A stretch of 64,000 bases of DNA, from positions 620,001 to 684,000 of the forward strand of contig NZ_JAJDOP010000001.1 in NCBI RefSeq assembly GCF_020595095.1, given 5' to 3'. The position numbers were made by a program, and so were the translations under genes. Shown one piece after another: positions 25,739 to 35,115 of the stretch. Origin of the DNA: Microvirga rosea. Its GTDB lineage: Bacteria > Pseudomonadota > Alphaproteobacteria > Rhizobiales > Beijerinckiaceae. The stretch's first letter is position 1. Every line of letters starts with the position of its first letter. The notes beneath the pieces are model-generated. The model saw only the letters and a list, made by a program, of their open reading frames with translations, did not search any database and was not told the DNA's origin.

Positions 25739-26392
25739 GTGTCAGACATGCGCGCCGCCATCATTCCGGTCACGCCGTTCGAGCAGAACTGCATGCTCCT
25801 GTGGAACGACAAAACCAAGAAGGGCGCCGTGATCGATCCCGGTGGTGATTTGGAACGGATTCGCAAGGTCATCGACGAGAGTGGCGTGACCGTCGAAAAG
25901 ATCATCCTGACCCACGGACATATCGACCATGCCGGTGGCGCTGCCGAGTTGAGGGAACAGCTGGGGGTTCCGGTCGAAGGACCGCACGAGGCGGACCGGC
26001 CTCTGCTAGAGCGTCTGCCGGAACAAGGGCGCGTTTATGGACTTGCTGGCGTGCGTGCTGTGACGCCGGATCGTTGGCTGAACGAAGGCGACACGGTCAC
26101 GATCGGCGGCCTTGTGCTCAACGTCCTGCATTGCCCGGGCCATTCTCCTGGAAGCGTGGTGCTCGTTTCGCCAGAGGAGCGTTTTGCCCTGGTGGGGGAC
26201 GTACTCTTCAACGGCTCCGTCGGGCGCACGGACCTGCCCGGCGGTGACGGCGCGGCCCTGATACACGCGATCAAGACCAAGCTGCTGCCTCTTGGCGACG
26301 ATGTCACCTTCATTTGCGGTCATGGACCGATGAGCACCATCGGTCAGGAGCGGGCAACCAACCCGTTCCTTCAGGAAGGAATGCTCGCTTAG
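25739..26392 (+). CDS. MBL-fold hydrolase (glyoxalase II-like, YcbL type)
   Basis: 217 residues from a GTG at 25739, with AAGAGG nine bases upstream; an in-frame ATG at 25703 lacks a ribosome site. The zinc motif is THGHIDHAGG (HxHxDH), with a later GHSPGSVVLV histidine, GDVLFNGSVGRTDLPGG and FICGHGPMSTIG. The length and the FNGSVGRTDLPGG segment fit the type II glyoxalase-II-like family. Expected activity is hydrolysis of S-D-lactoylglutathione or a related thioester. Divergent from the formaldehyde dehydrogenase. Confidence 0.9.
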   Translation: MSDMRAAIIPVTPFEQNCMLLWNDKTKKGAVIDPGGDLERIRKVIDESGVTVEKIILTHGHIDHAGGAAELREQLGVPVEGPHEADRPLLERLPEQGRVYGLAGVRAVTPDRWLNEGDTVTIGGLVLNVLHCPGHSPGSVVLVSPEERFALVGDVLFNGSVGRTDLPGGDGAALIHAIKTKLLPLGDDVTFICGHGPMSTIGQERATNPFLQEGMLA

Positions 26393-26402
26393 CGAGCGGG
26401 CA

Positions 26403-27494
26403 TTACCGACTCCATACGCCGATCCGGGCCTGGCGGGCGTGTTCCGCGGCGGCTTTCAGTTCATCTGTCGCCTGCGGGGTCGCCCGGCCACCGCCATTAT
26501 AAAGAACCACCTTCGACAGGTCCTTGTCGGCGACTTGGCAGCGATGGGTGTTGCTTCCGCTCACGGGGCTGCATGTCACCTCACGCCCCGACAGGTAGCG
26601 GGCCAGATCCTCAGGCTTGCCGCCGCCGGATGCCCATTCCACACCGAACAGGTGGACCACGCGTCCCTGAACGGACAGGGTCGCTGTATCGATCACCTCC
26701 GGCACGCCTCGGAGCGCGGCGGTTTCCTCTCGCACAGGACTCGCGACGCTGCCGGTTTGAGAGATCTCCCCTGCGTCGCCCGAACGGCCATCGTTGCGAA
26801 GAACAGCGAAAACGCCCAGCGCAACGAGAAGCGCCGCCGCGACGCCTCCCATCGCGAGCGGTCTCCTGGCCCATCGCCGGCTCTCTGGAGAAATCTCGTC
26901 CTTTCCCGGCAGATCACGCCGCATACGCTCACGCAAGATGCGCAGGTGCTCAGGAAGTGTTCGCAGATGCTCCGTCCGCTGAAGCACCGAGTGTTTCCAA
27001 CGAGGCGCTTCGCGCTGAAACCACGCATTGATCGTTTGCCAGTCGAAACGGGTCGATATGCGCGCATCCCCGCTTGAGGATTCGGTCGGCCGATCGGTGG
27101 CGAGTTGCAGCCAGTCGCGCCTCATAGGTCGTTCCTCAGCAACCATCACCGGAGAAGCGTCATCTCCGGTCTGGTCTTGTTCGTTTTCGAACAGGGCCGG
27201 TCTGGTCCGGCGAATCTCGGACAGGACGTCGCGAACCACCATTTCTGCTTCCGCCTCACCGGTCCCGGTCAGGCGCACCTTTCCGCTCTCGTCGAGGACG
27301 GTCAGTGTCAGAATCCCGTCATTGTCGGAATACCGGAGCGTGCTTTCCACGATCAGCTCAAGCGGCTGGCGCGCGTCCTCCGTCGGGTGAAATGACGCTA
27401 TTTCCCGGCGGATCAGGGCGCGGAGGTGGTCCCGCGTCGCATGAGGGTCCATTCGTTGCGAGGCCGTCGCCATATCACCATCGAACTCATTCAT
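26403..27494 (-). CDS. Membrane-anchored protein with degenerate nuclease-like C-terminal domain
   Basis: 363 residues. The N-terminal 200 residues are charged and presumably cytoplasmic, with a beta-rich section (LTLTVLDESGKVRLTGTGE). One membrane helix follows (MGGVAAALLVALGVFAVL, about 214-231). The last 100 residues resemble a staphylococcal-nuclease (SNase) fold: VIDTATLSVQGRVVHLFGV, then LARYLSGREVTC, RCQVADKDLSKVVL and ARQARIGVWSR. The arginine and acidic catalytic residues are not conserved, so it is probably a binding rather than a nuclease domain. It overlaps the upstream secreted gene by eight bases, forming an operon. Confidence 0.75.
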   Translation of the reverse strand: MNEFDGDMATASQRMDPHATRDHLRALIRREIASFHPTEDARQPLELIVESTLRYSDNDGILTLTVLDESGKVRLTGTGEAEAEMVVRDVLSEIRRTRPALFENEQDQTGDDASPVMVAEERPMRRDWLQLATDRPTESSSGDARISTRFDWQTINAWFQREAPRWKHSVLQRTEHLRTLPEHLRILRERMRRDLPGKDEISPESRRWARRPLAMGGVAAALLVALGVFAVLRNDGRSGDAGEISQTGSVASPVREETAALRGVPEVIDTATLSVQGRVVHLFGVEWASGGGKPEDLARYLSGREVTCSPVSGSNTHRCQVADKDLSKVVLYNGGGRATPQATDELKAAAEHARQARIGVWSR

Positions 27495-28206
27495 CGTCGG
27501 AATCCTCGGGTGTCATGATCTGATCATCAGGGCCTTGATCGAGCACCATGCTGCTCTCGGCCGAGATGAGAGGCTGGTTGTCGACGAAGCTCACGATCAG
27601 CTGGAGGGCGCCGGTGCCCTGGGTCCGTCGGCCGCGCTTCGGATGAGCGGCCGTGAAGTCGAAGATCGACTGCACGGCGCAATCATTCCCTTGGGCCTCG
27701 CAGGCAACCTGAACGGTGTCCGGCTGGGCCGCGTAGCGACGTTCCGGCCAACGGCGGATGAAGCGCCGCTTCTCGCGCATCAGGTTGCGGAGACTGACCA
27801 ACCGGCCGTGAAACAAAACCCGTGGACCATAGAATTCCGCGTTGGCTTCGAGGTTGTCCTCCGTGGCGGCGGACCAGGATTGAAGATAGCGGATCGTGAG
27901 ATTTCTCGCCGCCTCCGTCCGATCGGAACGATGTGGCTCCTTGGCCACCACTGCTGGGCCGCTATCCGGGCGCGCCGCCTGTCCGGGTGAGACCTGTGGC
28001 GGGGGCGGAGCATCCTGTTGCGCAGCCGGAGGCGGCGGCGGCTCCACGGGGGCCGGAGAGGCTTGAGGAGCCGGAGGAGGCGGCGCGGTCAGGTCGGTGG
28101 GTGGGTCGACCCAGGAGCGGCCTGCTTGAGAGAACGCTGGAGAGACGCTGGCGGCAGCCGCCACGACGAGACTCAGGCTCCTCAGAAAACGCAAACCGGC
28201 TGCCAT
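27487..28206 (-). CDS. Secreted proline-rich protein with NTF2-like C-terminal region
   Basis: 239 residues from the ATG at 28206, which has GGAGAG seven bases upstream. Residues 1-27 form a signal peptide (LRFLRSLSLVVAAAASVSPA). Residues 30-90 are a proline-rich linker (PTDLTAPPPPAPQASPAP). The remainder (NLTIRYLQSWSAATEDNLEA, VLFHGRLVSLRNLMREKRRF, FDFTAAHPKRGRRTQGTG) has the layout of a SnoaL/NTF2-like domain with cysteines in VACEAQGNDC. It should act in the periplasm. Its stop overlaps the start of the SNase-like membrane protein, so the two probably cooperate. No specific function is recognised. Confidence 0.78.
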   Translation of the reverse strand: MAAGLRFLRSLSLVVAAAASVSPAFSQAGRSWVDPPTDLTAPPPPAPQASPAPVEPPPPPAAQQDAPPPPQVSPGQAARPDSGPAVVAKEPHRSDRTEAARNLTIRYLQSWSAATEDNLEANAEFYGPRVLFHGRLVSLRNLMREKRRFIRRWPERRYAAQPDTVQVACEAQGNDCAVQSIFDFTAAHPKRGRRTQGTGALQLIVSFVDNQPLISAESSMVLDQGPDDQIMTPEDSDDE

Positions 28207-28341
28207 CACTGCTCTCCTTCCGCCGGGTTCTTATGAACTAGGCGGGTAGGAAAGCGGCTGGGACGAGCCTAGGTTCCCGAGAAGCTGCTTTGCTAAGCCA
28301 AAACGGGATGGACAAGCTGCAGGATGAGGGGGAGCTTGTTC

Positions 28342-29580
28342 CTAGCAGCCGGTGAGAGCCGGGGTCCGTTCCACCTCAAGGCCGAAGAAGGGGCGTATCG
28401 TCGTGCCCAGCACGTTGCCGACAAAAGCCGCCACCAGCCAGACCCAGCCGTGCAGGCTGCCCGATGCGATGCCGGAGAAATAGGCGCCGATGTTGCAGCC
28501 ATAGGCCAGACGGGCACCGTAGCCGAGAAGCAGGCCGCCGACGATCGCCGCGATCGCGGAACGCAGGGGAACGCGCCAGACGGGAGCGAAGCGGCCCGCG
28601 AGGGCGGAGGCCAGCAAGGCTCCGAGCACGATACCGATATCCATGACCGACGTAACGTCGTTCAGGATGTTGCCGTTCAGCGCGGCTTGCTGGGCCGGAG
28701 ACGACCAGTAGGGCCAGCTCGCCACCTGAAAGCCGAGGCCCGCCGCGATCTTCGAGCCCCAGAGGGCGAAGGCCGAGGTGATTCCCCATGGGCGGCCCGC
28801 AAGGGCCAGGGTCGCAAAATTCAGGAGCGCGAGGGCAACGGCACCCGCGACGAGCGGCCAGGGGCCACGCAGGAAACGCGCCAAGCCCGTCCGCGGGGCG
28901 GCGCCGGCGGTCACGAGCCGGCCATGACGCCGCCGCTCGAACACAATCGTCACGATCGCGATGGCGGCGAACACGGCGAGTTGAATCGCCAAGCCTGTCC
29001 AAGGTCCCGCAACCTCGATGATCGATATTTTCGGCAAGCTCGGCAGGGCCGTCCACCAGTGGAGGTGAGCAGCGCCGATGGCGGAGCCCGCGACGAACGC
29101 CGCAAGGGTGATCAGCATGCGCGTCGAGCCGCCTCCCACCGTGTAAAGCGTTCCCGAAGCGCAGCCTCCGCCGAGCTGCATGCCGATTCCAAAGATAAAG
29201 GCTCCGAAAACAACGGAAACTCCCGCCGGCGACACAAGCCCCGAAACCGGCTGCCCGAACAGCGAACCTGCCGCCAGAACGGGAAAGAACAGGAATGAGG
29301 CGACCGCAAGCATCACCATCTGGGCGCGAAGCCCCTCGCCGCGTCGATCCGCGATGAAGACGCGCCAGGCGGACGTGAAGCCGAAAGCCGCGTGATAGAG
29401 CACGAGGCCCATGGCCGCCCCGAGAACGTACAGGAGGGCCTGCCGCGGATTGACTACGGCCCCGATGAGGGCGGCCCCTGCAATGATCCCTGCACCGGCG
29501 ATCAACGAAGCTTGGGAGTTGATCCCCCTTCGTGAGCCGGCACGCAGGGTGGAACCGGAAGCGACAGCCGAACCCGACAT
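28342..29580 (-). CDS. YeeE/YedE family thiosulfate (sulfur-compound) transporter
   Basis: 412 residues, about ten membrane helices in two homologous halves. The cysteine motifs of YeeE/YedE (TsuA) are present: LGGGCASGTLYTVGGGS in the first half and YGCNIGAYFSGIASGSLHGW in the second. TsuA-type proteins import thiosulfate through relays of these cysteines. No rhodanese or TusA-like partner (TsuB) is adjacent. It is transcribed alone, 124 bases upstream of the MFS gene stop. Substrate selenium versus sulfur cannot be separated from sequence. Confidence 0.88.
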   Translation of the reverse strand: MSGSAVASGSTLRAGSRRGINSQASLIAGAGIIAGAALIGAVVNPRQALLYVLGAAMGLVLYHAAFGFTSAWRVFIADRRGEGLRAQMVMLAVASFLFFPVLAAGSLFGQPVSGLVSPAGVSVVFGAFIFGIGMQLGGGCASGTLYTVGGGSTRMLITLAAFVAGSAIGAAHLHWWTALPSLPKISIIEVAGPWTGLAIQLAVFAAIAIVTIVFERRRHGRLVTAGAAPRTGLARFLRGPWPLVAGAVALALLNFATLALAGRPWGITSAFALWGSKIAAGLGFQVASWPYWSSPAQQAALNGNILNDVTSVMDIGIVLGALLASALAGRFAPVWRVPLRSAIAAIVGGLLLGYGARLAYGCNIGAYFSGIASGSLHGWVWLVAAFVGNVLGTTIRPFFGLEVERTPALTGC

Positions 29581-29703
29581 GAGATTTCCTGACCAACGGC
29601 GCCGATCCCGCTTTGGAGGCGCTAGGATGAATTCACAGAACCGAAGATGAGCCGTCTATAATTCACATTCAAGTGCGAATTCTAAAATAGTTAAACGTAA
29701 ATT

Positions 29704-30942
29704 TCATGTGTTATGCTTGCCCTGCACCGATGACGCAAGAGGAGCAAGCTTCGTCAGCCACAGACCGATCCCGAAGGCGATGGCCAGCAGGCCGCCGACG
29801 AGGCCCGTGACGCCGGTCCAGCCCCATGTCGACCAGAACAAACCGCCGAGGGTGCCGATGGCGCTAGAGCCGAGATAGTAGGCGAAGAGATAGAGAGCCG
29901 ACGCCTGCGCTTTCGCCGTGTGCGCACGCTGCCCCACCCAGCTGCTTGCAATCGAATGGGCACCGAAAAACCCGAACGTCACGGCGACGATCCCCAGCAA
30001 AATCAGGACGAGATTGTCAAACAGGGTGATCATCAGGCCGGAAAGCATGACGACGATCATCGCCCACAACACCTTGCGCCTCCCGAGGCGCCCGGCCAGA
30101 TGACCCACGAAGGTGGAGCTGAAGGTGCCGACCAGGTAAACCGTGAAGATCGCCCCGATGGCCGAGTGGCTGAGAGAATAGGGCGACGCCATCAGCCGAT
30201 AGCCGAGGTAGTTGTAGAAGGTCACGAACCCTCCCATCAGCAGAAAGGCTTCGGCGAAGAGAGCACGGAGCCCCGGTTCTCTCAGATGCAGCACAAACGA
30301 GCGGAGGAGATCGCCGAGGCTGGCGCGGCGCGGCAGAAAATGCCGCGATTCCGGCAGGCTGCGCCATGCCGCCACCGCAGCCGCGAGGCCGAGCGCGCCG
30401 ATCACCCCTATGGCGAGCCGCCAGGAGGCCCAATCGGTCAGAAAGCCCGTGATGACGCGCCCGGCCAAGCCACCGATGGCATTGCCGCCGATGAAGAGGC
30501 CCATGGCGAGGCCGATAGACTTCGCATCCACCTCCTCGCTCACGTAAGCCATGGCGATGGCCGGCAGCCCGCTCAAGGTTGCACCGATCAGCAGGCGGGT
30601 CACGAGCAGAACGTGCCAGTTCGGCGCCATGGCGGAGACGAGCGTCAACACGGCCGAGGAGAACAGGGCTGCGACCATCAGGGGCTTGCGGCCCAGCACT
30701 TCCGACACCGATCCGGTGACGAGCATGGCGAGGGCGAGCATGCCCGTGCTCAAGGAGAGCGAGAGGCTGCTGACGGCGGCGCTCACCTGAAATTCCTGGG
30801 AAAAGACCGGCAGCAACGGCTGGACGCAGTAGAGGATCGCGAAGGTCGCAAAGCCGGCGGCAAAGAGGGCGAGGTTCAGCCTCCTGAAGGCGGGCGTGCC
30901 GCTTTCGAGCCGATGCGACTCCTCTCCTGGCGTGTCGGACAT
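29704..30942 (-). CDS. MFS transporter (YnfM/arabinose-efflux-like)
   Basis: 412 residues, 12 membrane helices. The pattern LALFAAGFATFAILYCVQPL, LPVFSQEFQVSAAVSSL, then GSVSEVLGRKPLM and AYVSEEVDAKSIGLAMGLFI, is typical of YnfM-like major facilitator exporters in proteobacteria. GHLAGRLGRRKVL is the second MFS A-type motif. Probably a drug or metabolite exporter in the inner membrane; substrate not inferable. It is divergent from the DMT transporter gene 195 bases away, without an obvious regulator gene. Confidence 0.9.
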   Translation of the reverse strand: MSDTPGEESHRLESGTPAFRRLNLALFAAGFATFAILYCVQPLLPVFSQEFQVSAAVSSLSLSLSTGMLALAMLVTGSVSEVLGRKPLMVAALFSSAVLTLVSAMAPNWHVLLVTRLLIGATLSGLPAIAMAYVSEEVDAKSIGLAMGLFIGGNAIGGLAGRVITGFLTDWASWRLAIGVIGALGLAAAVAAWRSLPESRHFLPRRASLGDLLRSFVLHLREPGLRALFAEAFLLMGGFVTFYNYLGYRLMASPYSLSHSAIGAIFTVYLVGTFSSTFVGHLAGRLGRRKVLWAMIVVMLSGLMITLFDNLVLILLGIVAVTFGFFGAHSIASSWVGQRAHTAKAQASALYLFAYYLGSSAIGTLGGLFWSTWGWTGVTGLVGGLLAIAFGIGLWLTKLAPLASSVQGKHNT

Positions 30943-31137
30943 GTCCTCTCCCCGGCGTCTGGCATAGGCTCATATAGCAGGACGTAAAGAAAACCTTGGC
31001 GCAAACCATTCCATATGCGCATGGAGCGCCTGTCGCCTTTGCGCTTCTCTTTCGGGCCGAACCAAGGCTCATGGCAGGTATGATCGGTCGTTCACATCGC
31101 CCGAACACCGGCCGCTTCCCCCAGGTTTGAGATCTTC

Positions 31138-32064
31138 ATGGCTGCTCCTTCGATCACCCCACGGGCCGCGCCTGCCGCGGATGCGGCTGGGCGCGCCTCC
31201 GCGTCTCAGCTCCGGGGCACCATTCTGCTGGTGACCTCCACGGTCTTTTTCGCCTGCGCCGACGTCATCACGAAGGAGCTCGCGGGCCGCCTGCCGGCCG
31301 TCGAGGTGGCTTGGTTGCGCTATGTCACGTTTGGCCTGATGACGGTCTTTCTGCTGATGGGAAGCGGCGGCGGAACGGCGCTGCGCACCCGTCACATGGG
31401 CCTCCAGGTCCTGCGCGGTCTCGGCATGGTGGGATCGGCCCTGCTGTTCACTGCCGGGTTGCCTTACCTGCCTGTCGCGGAGGCGACGGCCATCTACTTC
31501 ATCTCGCCGATCCTGATCATGGCTCTCTCCATTCCGTTCCTGGGCGAGGTGGTCGGCTGGCGGCGATGGAGTGCCGCCTTTGTGGGCCTTGTCGGAGTGC
31601 TGATCGTCATTCGCCCCGGCACGAACGCGTTCGAGGCCGCCGCGATCCTGCCGCTCCTGGGCGCGACGAGTTGGGCCACGGCCGCGGTCGTGACAAGAAA
31701 GATGAGCGGTCGCGATTCCGCCGTCACCACGCTCGCCTATTCGGCGCTTGTCGGGACCGTGCTGCTCACCCTGCTGCTGCCCCTGTTCTGGGTCACCCCG
31801 GGGCTGCCCGAGCTTGGTCTGGGCTTGGCCATGGGCGTGTTTTCAAGCATCGGGCATTGGCTTGTGATCCTGGCCTATCGGCAGGCCAACGCGTCCACCA
31901 TCGCGCCGTTCTCCTATGTCCAGCTCCTGTGGGCGGGGATCCTGGGCTATTTCGCATTCGGGGCCGTTCCCGATTCCTGGACCGTGGTCGGCGCCGTGAT
32001 CATCGCGCTCAGCGGTCTCTACACCGCCTATCGCGAGCGTGTCCGCGCGGCCTCCAAAGCCTGA
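31138..32064 (+). CDS. EamA/DMT family permease
   Basis: 308 residues with ten helices and two EamA repeats: GTILLVTSTVFFACADVITK with ELAGRLPAVEVAWLRYVTFG in the first, AAILPLLGATSWATAAVVTR in the second. PYLPVAEATAIYFISPIL is a common DMT segment. These are inner-membrane metabolite exporters or importers; the substrate is not predictable. The ATG at 31138 starts MAAPSITPRAAP, a polar lead before helix 1. Confidence 0.9.
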   Translation: MAAPSITPRAAPAADAAGRASASQLRGTILLVTSTVFFACADVITKELAGRLPAVEVAWLRYVTFGLMTVFLLMGSGGGTALRTRHMGLQVLRGLGMVGSALLFTAGLPYLPVAEATAIYFISPILIMALSIPFLGEVVGWRRWSAAFVGLVGVLIVIRPGTNAFEAAAILPLLGATSWATAAVVTRKMSGRDSAVTTLAYSALVGTVLLTLLLPLFWVTPGLPELGLGLAMGVFSSIGHWLVILAYRQANASTIAPFSYVQLLWAGILGYFAFGAVPDSWTVVGAVIIALSGLYTAYRERVRAASKA

Positions 32065-32133
32065 TGGCGATTGGCTCAATTCGCGTAAGGGTGTAGGCTC
32101 TCCTGGCCTCGATCGTGCTGTCGGGAGAAATGA

Positions 32134-33765
32134 ATGCCCGGAGAGAGCACATCGCATGTCGCCGGGAGCCAGCGCCGTCTTGCGGCCATTCTCGCGGCGG
32201 ACATCGCCGGCTACAGCCGCCTCATGGGAAACGATGAGGAGGGTACCCTCGTGCGGCTCAAAAGGCATCGCCGTGAGATCGTCGAGCCGACCCTTCAGGA
32301 GCATTACGGCCGTCTCGTCAAAACCACGGGCGACGGCTTCCTGGCGATGTTCGACAGCCCGCTGGAGGCCGTTCGCTGCGCCATCGTGATCCAGCAATCC
32401 ATGGCGGCCCGCAACACGTCGCTGCCGCCGGACCAGTGGATCCGCTACCGGATCGGCGTCAATCTGGGGGATGTGATCGTCGATCCCGACGATGTTTACG
32501 GGGAGGGCGTGAATATCGCGGCGCGGCTGGAGAACCTCGCCGATCCGGGCGGTGTGCTCATTTCCGGCGGCGTCTATGAGCAGATCAAGAACAAGCTGGT
32601 CTGCGGCTACCAATCCATGGGCGACGAGAAGCTCAAGAACATCACCGATCCCGTGCGGATCTATCGTGTTCTTCCCGATCCCGCATCCGTCGCGCGGGCC
32701 GCCCGGCATCACTGGATCTGGGTCTCGAGCGGGGCTGCGGCCTTGCTGATCCTGGGCGGTGTCGGCTGGTCGATCATGAAACCCGAGCCCTCCGTGGGAG
32801 GGCGACAGGTTTCGATGGCGGAACGGCCCGCTGCGGGGCCGCCCGGAGCGATGCCGGCCGAACCGTCTCAGACGGATTCCTCATCGGCCGGCGGCGGCTC
32901 GACGGCGGCATCGTTGCCTGGAATGCCGCCGACGCCCCCGGCCTCCGGAAGCGCTCTGCCGATACCGATCCAGCCGATCCCCCCGAGCGCAGGTCCTGGA
33001 TCGAAAACGCCGCCGTCCGTCGTGGCGGCAATTCCGCCTCCCGCCAAACCGGGCGAGACCAGCTCCGGCTCAACATTCCGGGACTGCCAGGGCTGTCCCG
33101 AGCTCGTCCGTATTGCCGGAGGGAGCTTCCGGATGGGGAGCGATGAGGATTCCTCTGAAAAGCCCCTTCGTCTGGTCCAGGTCGCTGCCTTCGCGATCGG
33201 GCGTTATCCGGTCACGGTAGCCGAGTGGAACCAATGCGTCGCCGCAAAGGCTTGCGCGGACGTGGCCCGAGGCGACAATGACGATCCGGTTCGCAATCTC
33301 AGCTGGCTCGATGCCCAGCAATATGCCGGATGGCTCGCTCAGAGCACGGGCATCCCCTATCGCCTGCCCAGCGAGGCGGAATGGGAATATGCGGCGCGGG
33401 CCGGGTCCAGCAGCCGTTACTGGTGGGGCGAGAAAATGGCCCCGAAGATGGCCAATTGCAAAGGCTGTGGCGATCCCTACGACACCCATGCGCCTCTGAA
33501 GGTCGGGAGCCTTTCGCCCAATCCCTTCGGCCTTGCCGATGTCAGCGGAGGCGTCGCCCAATGGGTCGCGGATTGCTGGCACCCGACCTATCAGGGCGCC
33601 CCCACGGATGGATCGGCCTGGGCGGAGCCGAATTGTCGCGAGCATGTGCTGCGCGGAGGATCCTGGCGTAATGACGCCAGCTACGCCCGTTCGGCAAGCC
33701 GCTCTCATTACGACACGGGCGTGCGCTATCCGGCCCACGGATTACGGATCGCGCGATCATTGTAG
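32134..33765 (+). CDS. Class III adenylate/guanylate cyclase fused to an FGE/SUMF1-like domain
   Basis: 543 residues. Residues 10-190: class III cyclase domain with both metal aspartates (LAADIAGYSRLM and KTTGDGFLAMF) and the transition-state pair in YGEGVNIAARLE, so it appears active. One membrane helix follows (IWVSSGAAALLILGGVGWSI, about 193-212), then a Pro/Ser-rich linker to about 310. Residues 310-543: formylglycine-generating-enzyme-like domain (MVRIAGGSFRMGS-like start, YPVTVAEWNQCV, LPSEAEWEYAARAG, VLRGGSWRNDA, HGLRIARS). The catalytic cysteine pair of true FGE is absent from that region, so the outer domain probably binds rather than oxidises. Likely topology: cyclase inside, FGE-like domain in the periplasm, giving a sensor cyclase. 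Confidence 0.88.
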   Translation: MPGESTSHVAGSQRRLAAILAADIAGYSRLMGNDEEGTLVRLKRHRREIVEPTLQEHYGRLVKTTGDGFLAMFDSPLEAVRCAIVIQQSMAARNTSLPPDQWIRYRIGVNLGDVIVDPDDVYGEGVNIAARLENLADPGGVLISGGVYEQIKNKLVCGYQSMGDEKLKNITDPVRIYRVLPDPASVARAARHHWIWVSSGAAALLILGGVGWSIMKPEPSVGGRQVSMAERPAAGPPGAMPAEPSQTDSSSAGGGSTAASLPGMPPTPPASGSALPIPIQPIPPSAGPGSKTPPSVVAAIPPPAKPGETSSGSTFRDCQGCPELVRIAGGSFRMGSDEDSSEKPLRLVQVAAFAIGRYPVTVAEWNQCVAAKACADVARGDNDDPVRNLSWLDAQQYAGWLAQSTGIPYRLPSEAEWEYAARAGSSSRYWWGEKMAPKMANCKGCGDPYDTHAPLKVGSLSPNPFGLADVSGGVAQWVADCWHPTYQGAPTDGSAWAEPNCREHVLRGGSWRNDASYARSASRSHYDTGVRYPAHGLRIARSL

Positions 33766-33781
33766 GGAAGGGGAGAGAAAC

Positions 33782-34267
33782 ATGCAGGCCTTGCTTCAGC
33801 GGCGGATCACCGCCTTCGCAATCCTGGCAGGCTGTCTTCTCCCGGTCGGAAATTCCGCGCAGGCGCAGAGTCCGGCGCCATCGGACGCGGTCCTCTACAT
33901 CATCTATCCTCATGACGGGCAGCGGATCAGAGGATCGTTTCCGGTGCGCTTCGGCCTGCGCAACATGGGCGTGACCCATGCGGGCGACACGACCCCCAAT
34001 ACGGGACATCACCATCTCCTGATCGACGTTCAGGAAGATATCGATCCGGGCGAACCGTTGCCGACCGACAGGCAGCACCTGCATTTCGGCGCAGGACAGA
34101 CCGAAACCAGGCTGGAGCTGCCGCCGGGACGGCACACTCTCCAATTGGTGTTGGGCGATGCGGAGCATAAGCCCTTCAAGCCGATGCTGACCTCCAAGAA
34201 GGTGACCATCACCATATTGCCGCCACGGATCCGCAAAGCGCCTCAGACAAGCCGCGCCGAGCGCTGA
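33782..34267 (+). CDS. Secreted DUF4399 protein
   Basis: 161 residues from the ATG at 33782, with a GGGAAGGGGAGAG purine tract upstream. Signal peptide at residues 1-28 (ITAFAILAGCLLPVGNSAQA). The mature part carries the DUF4399 pattern: YIIYPHDGQRIRGSFPVRFG, then NTGHHHLLID, LHFGAGQTET and LPPGRHTLQLVLGDAEHKP. These histidine-containing beta-sandwich proteins are periplasmic with no assigned reaction. It starts 17 bases after the cyclase-FGE stop, so both may be one operon. Confidence 0.85.
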   Translation: MQALLQRRITAFAILAGCLLPVGNSAQAQSPAPSDAVLYIIYPHDGQRIRGSFPVRFGLRNMGVTHAGDTTPNTGHHHLLIDVQEDIDPGEPLPTDRQHLHFGAGQTETRLELPPGRHTLQLVLGDAEHKPFKPMLTSKKVTITILPPRIRKAPQTSRAER

Positions 34268-34379
34268 GGATCGTCTGCTTCTCTTTAATTTCTCATCATT
34301 TGCGGCCCGGAATGCGTTCTTCTTAACCGGCTGTTAACCATAAAACGACGAAATCAGGGCATACAAGGAATCTGATTTC

Positions 34380-35093
34380 GTGACCATCGCCGTTCGCACC
34401 CGTCCCTCCCTTCGCTTCCGTGGCAGATCATTTCTGGCCCTGGTCCTGGCGCCGGTCGTTCCCATGCGGGATTGGCTCGAAGACCTGGACGAGGTTGCCA
34501 AGGGGTCTCCCGGCTTTTTCGCGAACCGGGCGATCATTCTCGACGTCTCGGCCCTCAAGCCTTCCAAGTCCGAGCTGAAGTTTCTTCTCGCCGCCCTGAA
34601 GATGCGTGACATCCGCATTATCGGGTTGGAAGGTGCCGCCCCCCAGGTTCTCGATGCCGACATGCCGGCTCCCGTGAACGGCGGCCGCTCGGCTGCGGAT
34701 ATCGACGTTCCTGATCTGGATGCGATGCCGATCCCGGTGGCGTCCTCCCCCGAACCCGCCGCCAATTCCACGCTCCTGATCGAAGGCTCGCTGCGTTCGG
34801 GTCAGTCGATCCTTCATACGGATGGCGACGTCACAATCCTGGGATCCGTCGCCTCCGGTGCCGAAGTGGTGGCCGGCGGTTCCATTCACATCTACGGCGC
34901 CTTGCGCGGTCGCGCCATTGCGGGCTGCACCGGCAACAGTCGCGCCCGCATCTTCTGCCGCAAGTTCGAGGCCGAGCTTATCGCCGTGGATGGGCTCTAC
35001 AAAACGGCCGACGACCTGGGGCCGAAGTATCGCGGTCAGCCGATCCAGGTGAACCTGGATGGCGATGCCATCATCCTGAAATTGTTAGACTGA
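34380..35093 (+). CDS. minC: Septum site-determining protein MinC
   Basis: 237 residues from a GTG at 34380, with AAGGA upstream. The N-terminal FtsZ-inhibiting half contains DWLEDLDEVAKGSPGFFANR, then LRDIRIIGLEG-like sequence; the C-terminal beta-helix (LLIEGSLRSGQSILHTDGDV, GAEVVAGGSIHIYGALRGRA, ARIFCRKFEAELIAVDGLY) is diagnostic of MinC. With MinD it blocks Z-ring assembly away from midcell. It is the first of three genes in minCDE order, 22 bases before minD. Confidence 0.97.
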   Translation: MTIAVRTRPSLRFRGRSFLALVLAPVVPMRDWLEDLDEVAKGSPGFFANRAIILDVSALKPSKSELKFLLAALKMRDIRIIGLEGAAPQVLDADMPAPVNGGRSAADIDVPDLDAMPIPVASSPEPAANSTLLIEGSLRSGQSILHTDGDVTILGSVASGAEVVAGGSIHIYGALRGRAIAGCTGNSRARIFCRKFEAELIAVDGLYKTADDLGPKYRGQPIQVNLDGDAIILKLLD

Positions 35094-35115
35094 CAGACAG
35101 AAAAGAGAGACGACA

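Noticed and set aside
26383..26397. GCTCGC-TTA-GCGAGC hairpin at the end of the MBL hydrolase gene
   Set aside because: Only six base pairs, overlaps the stop codon and has no T-run; a terminator is not supported.
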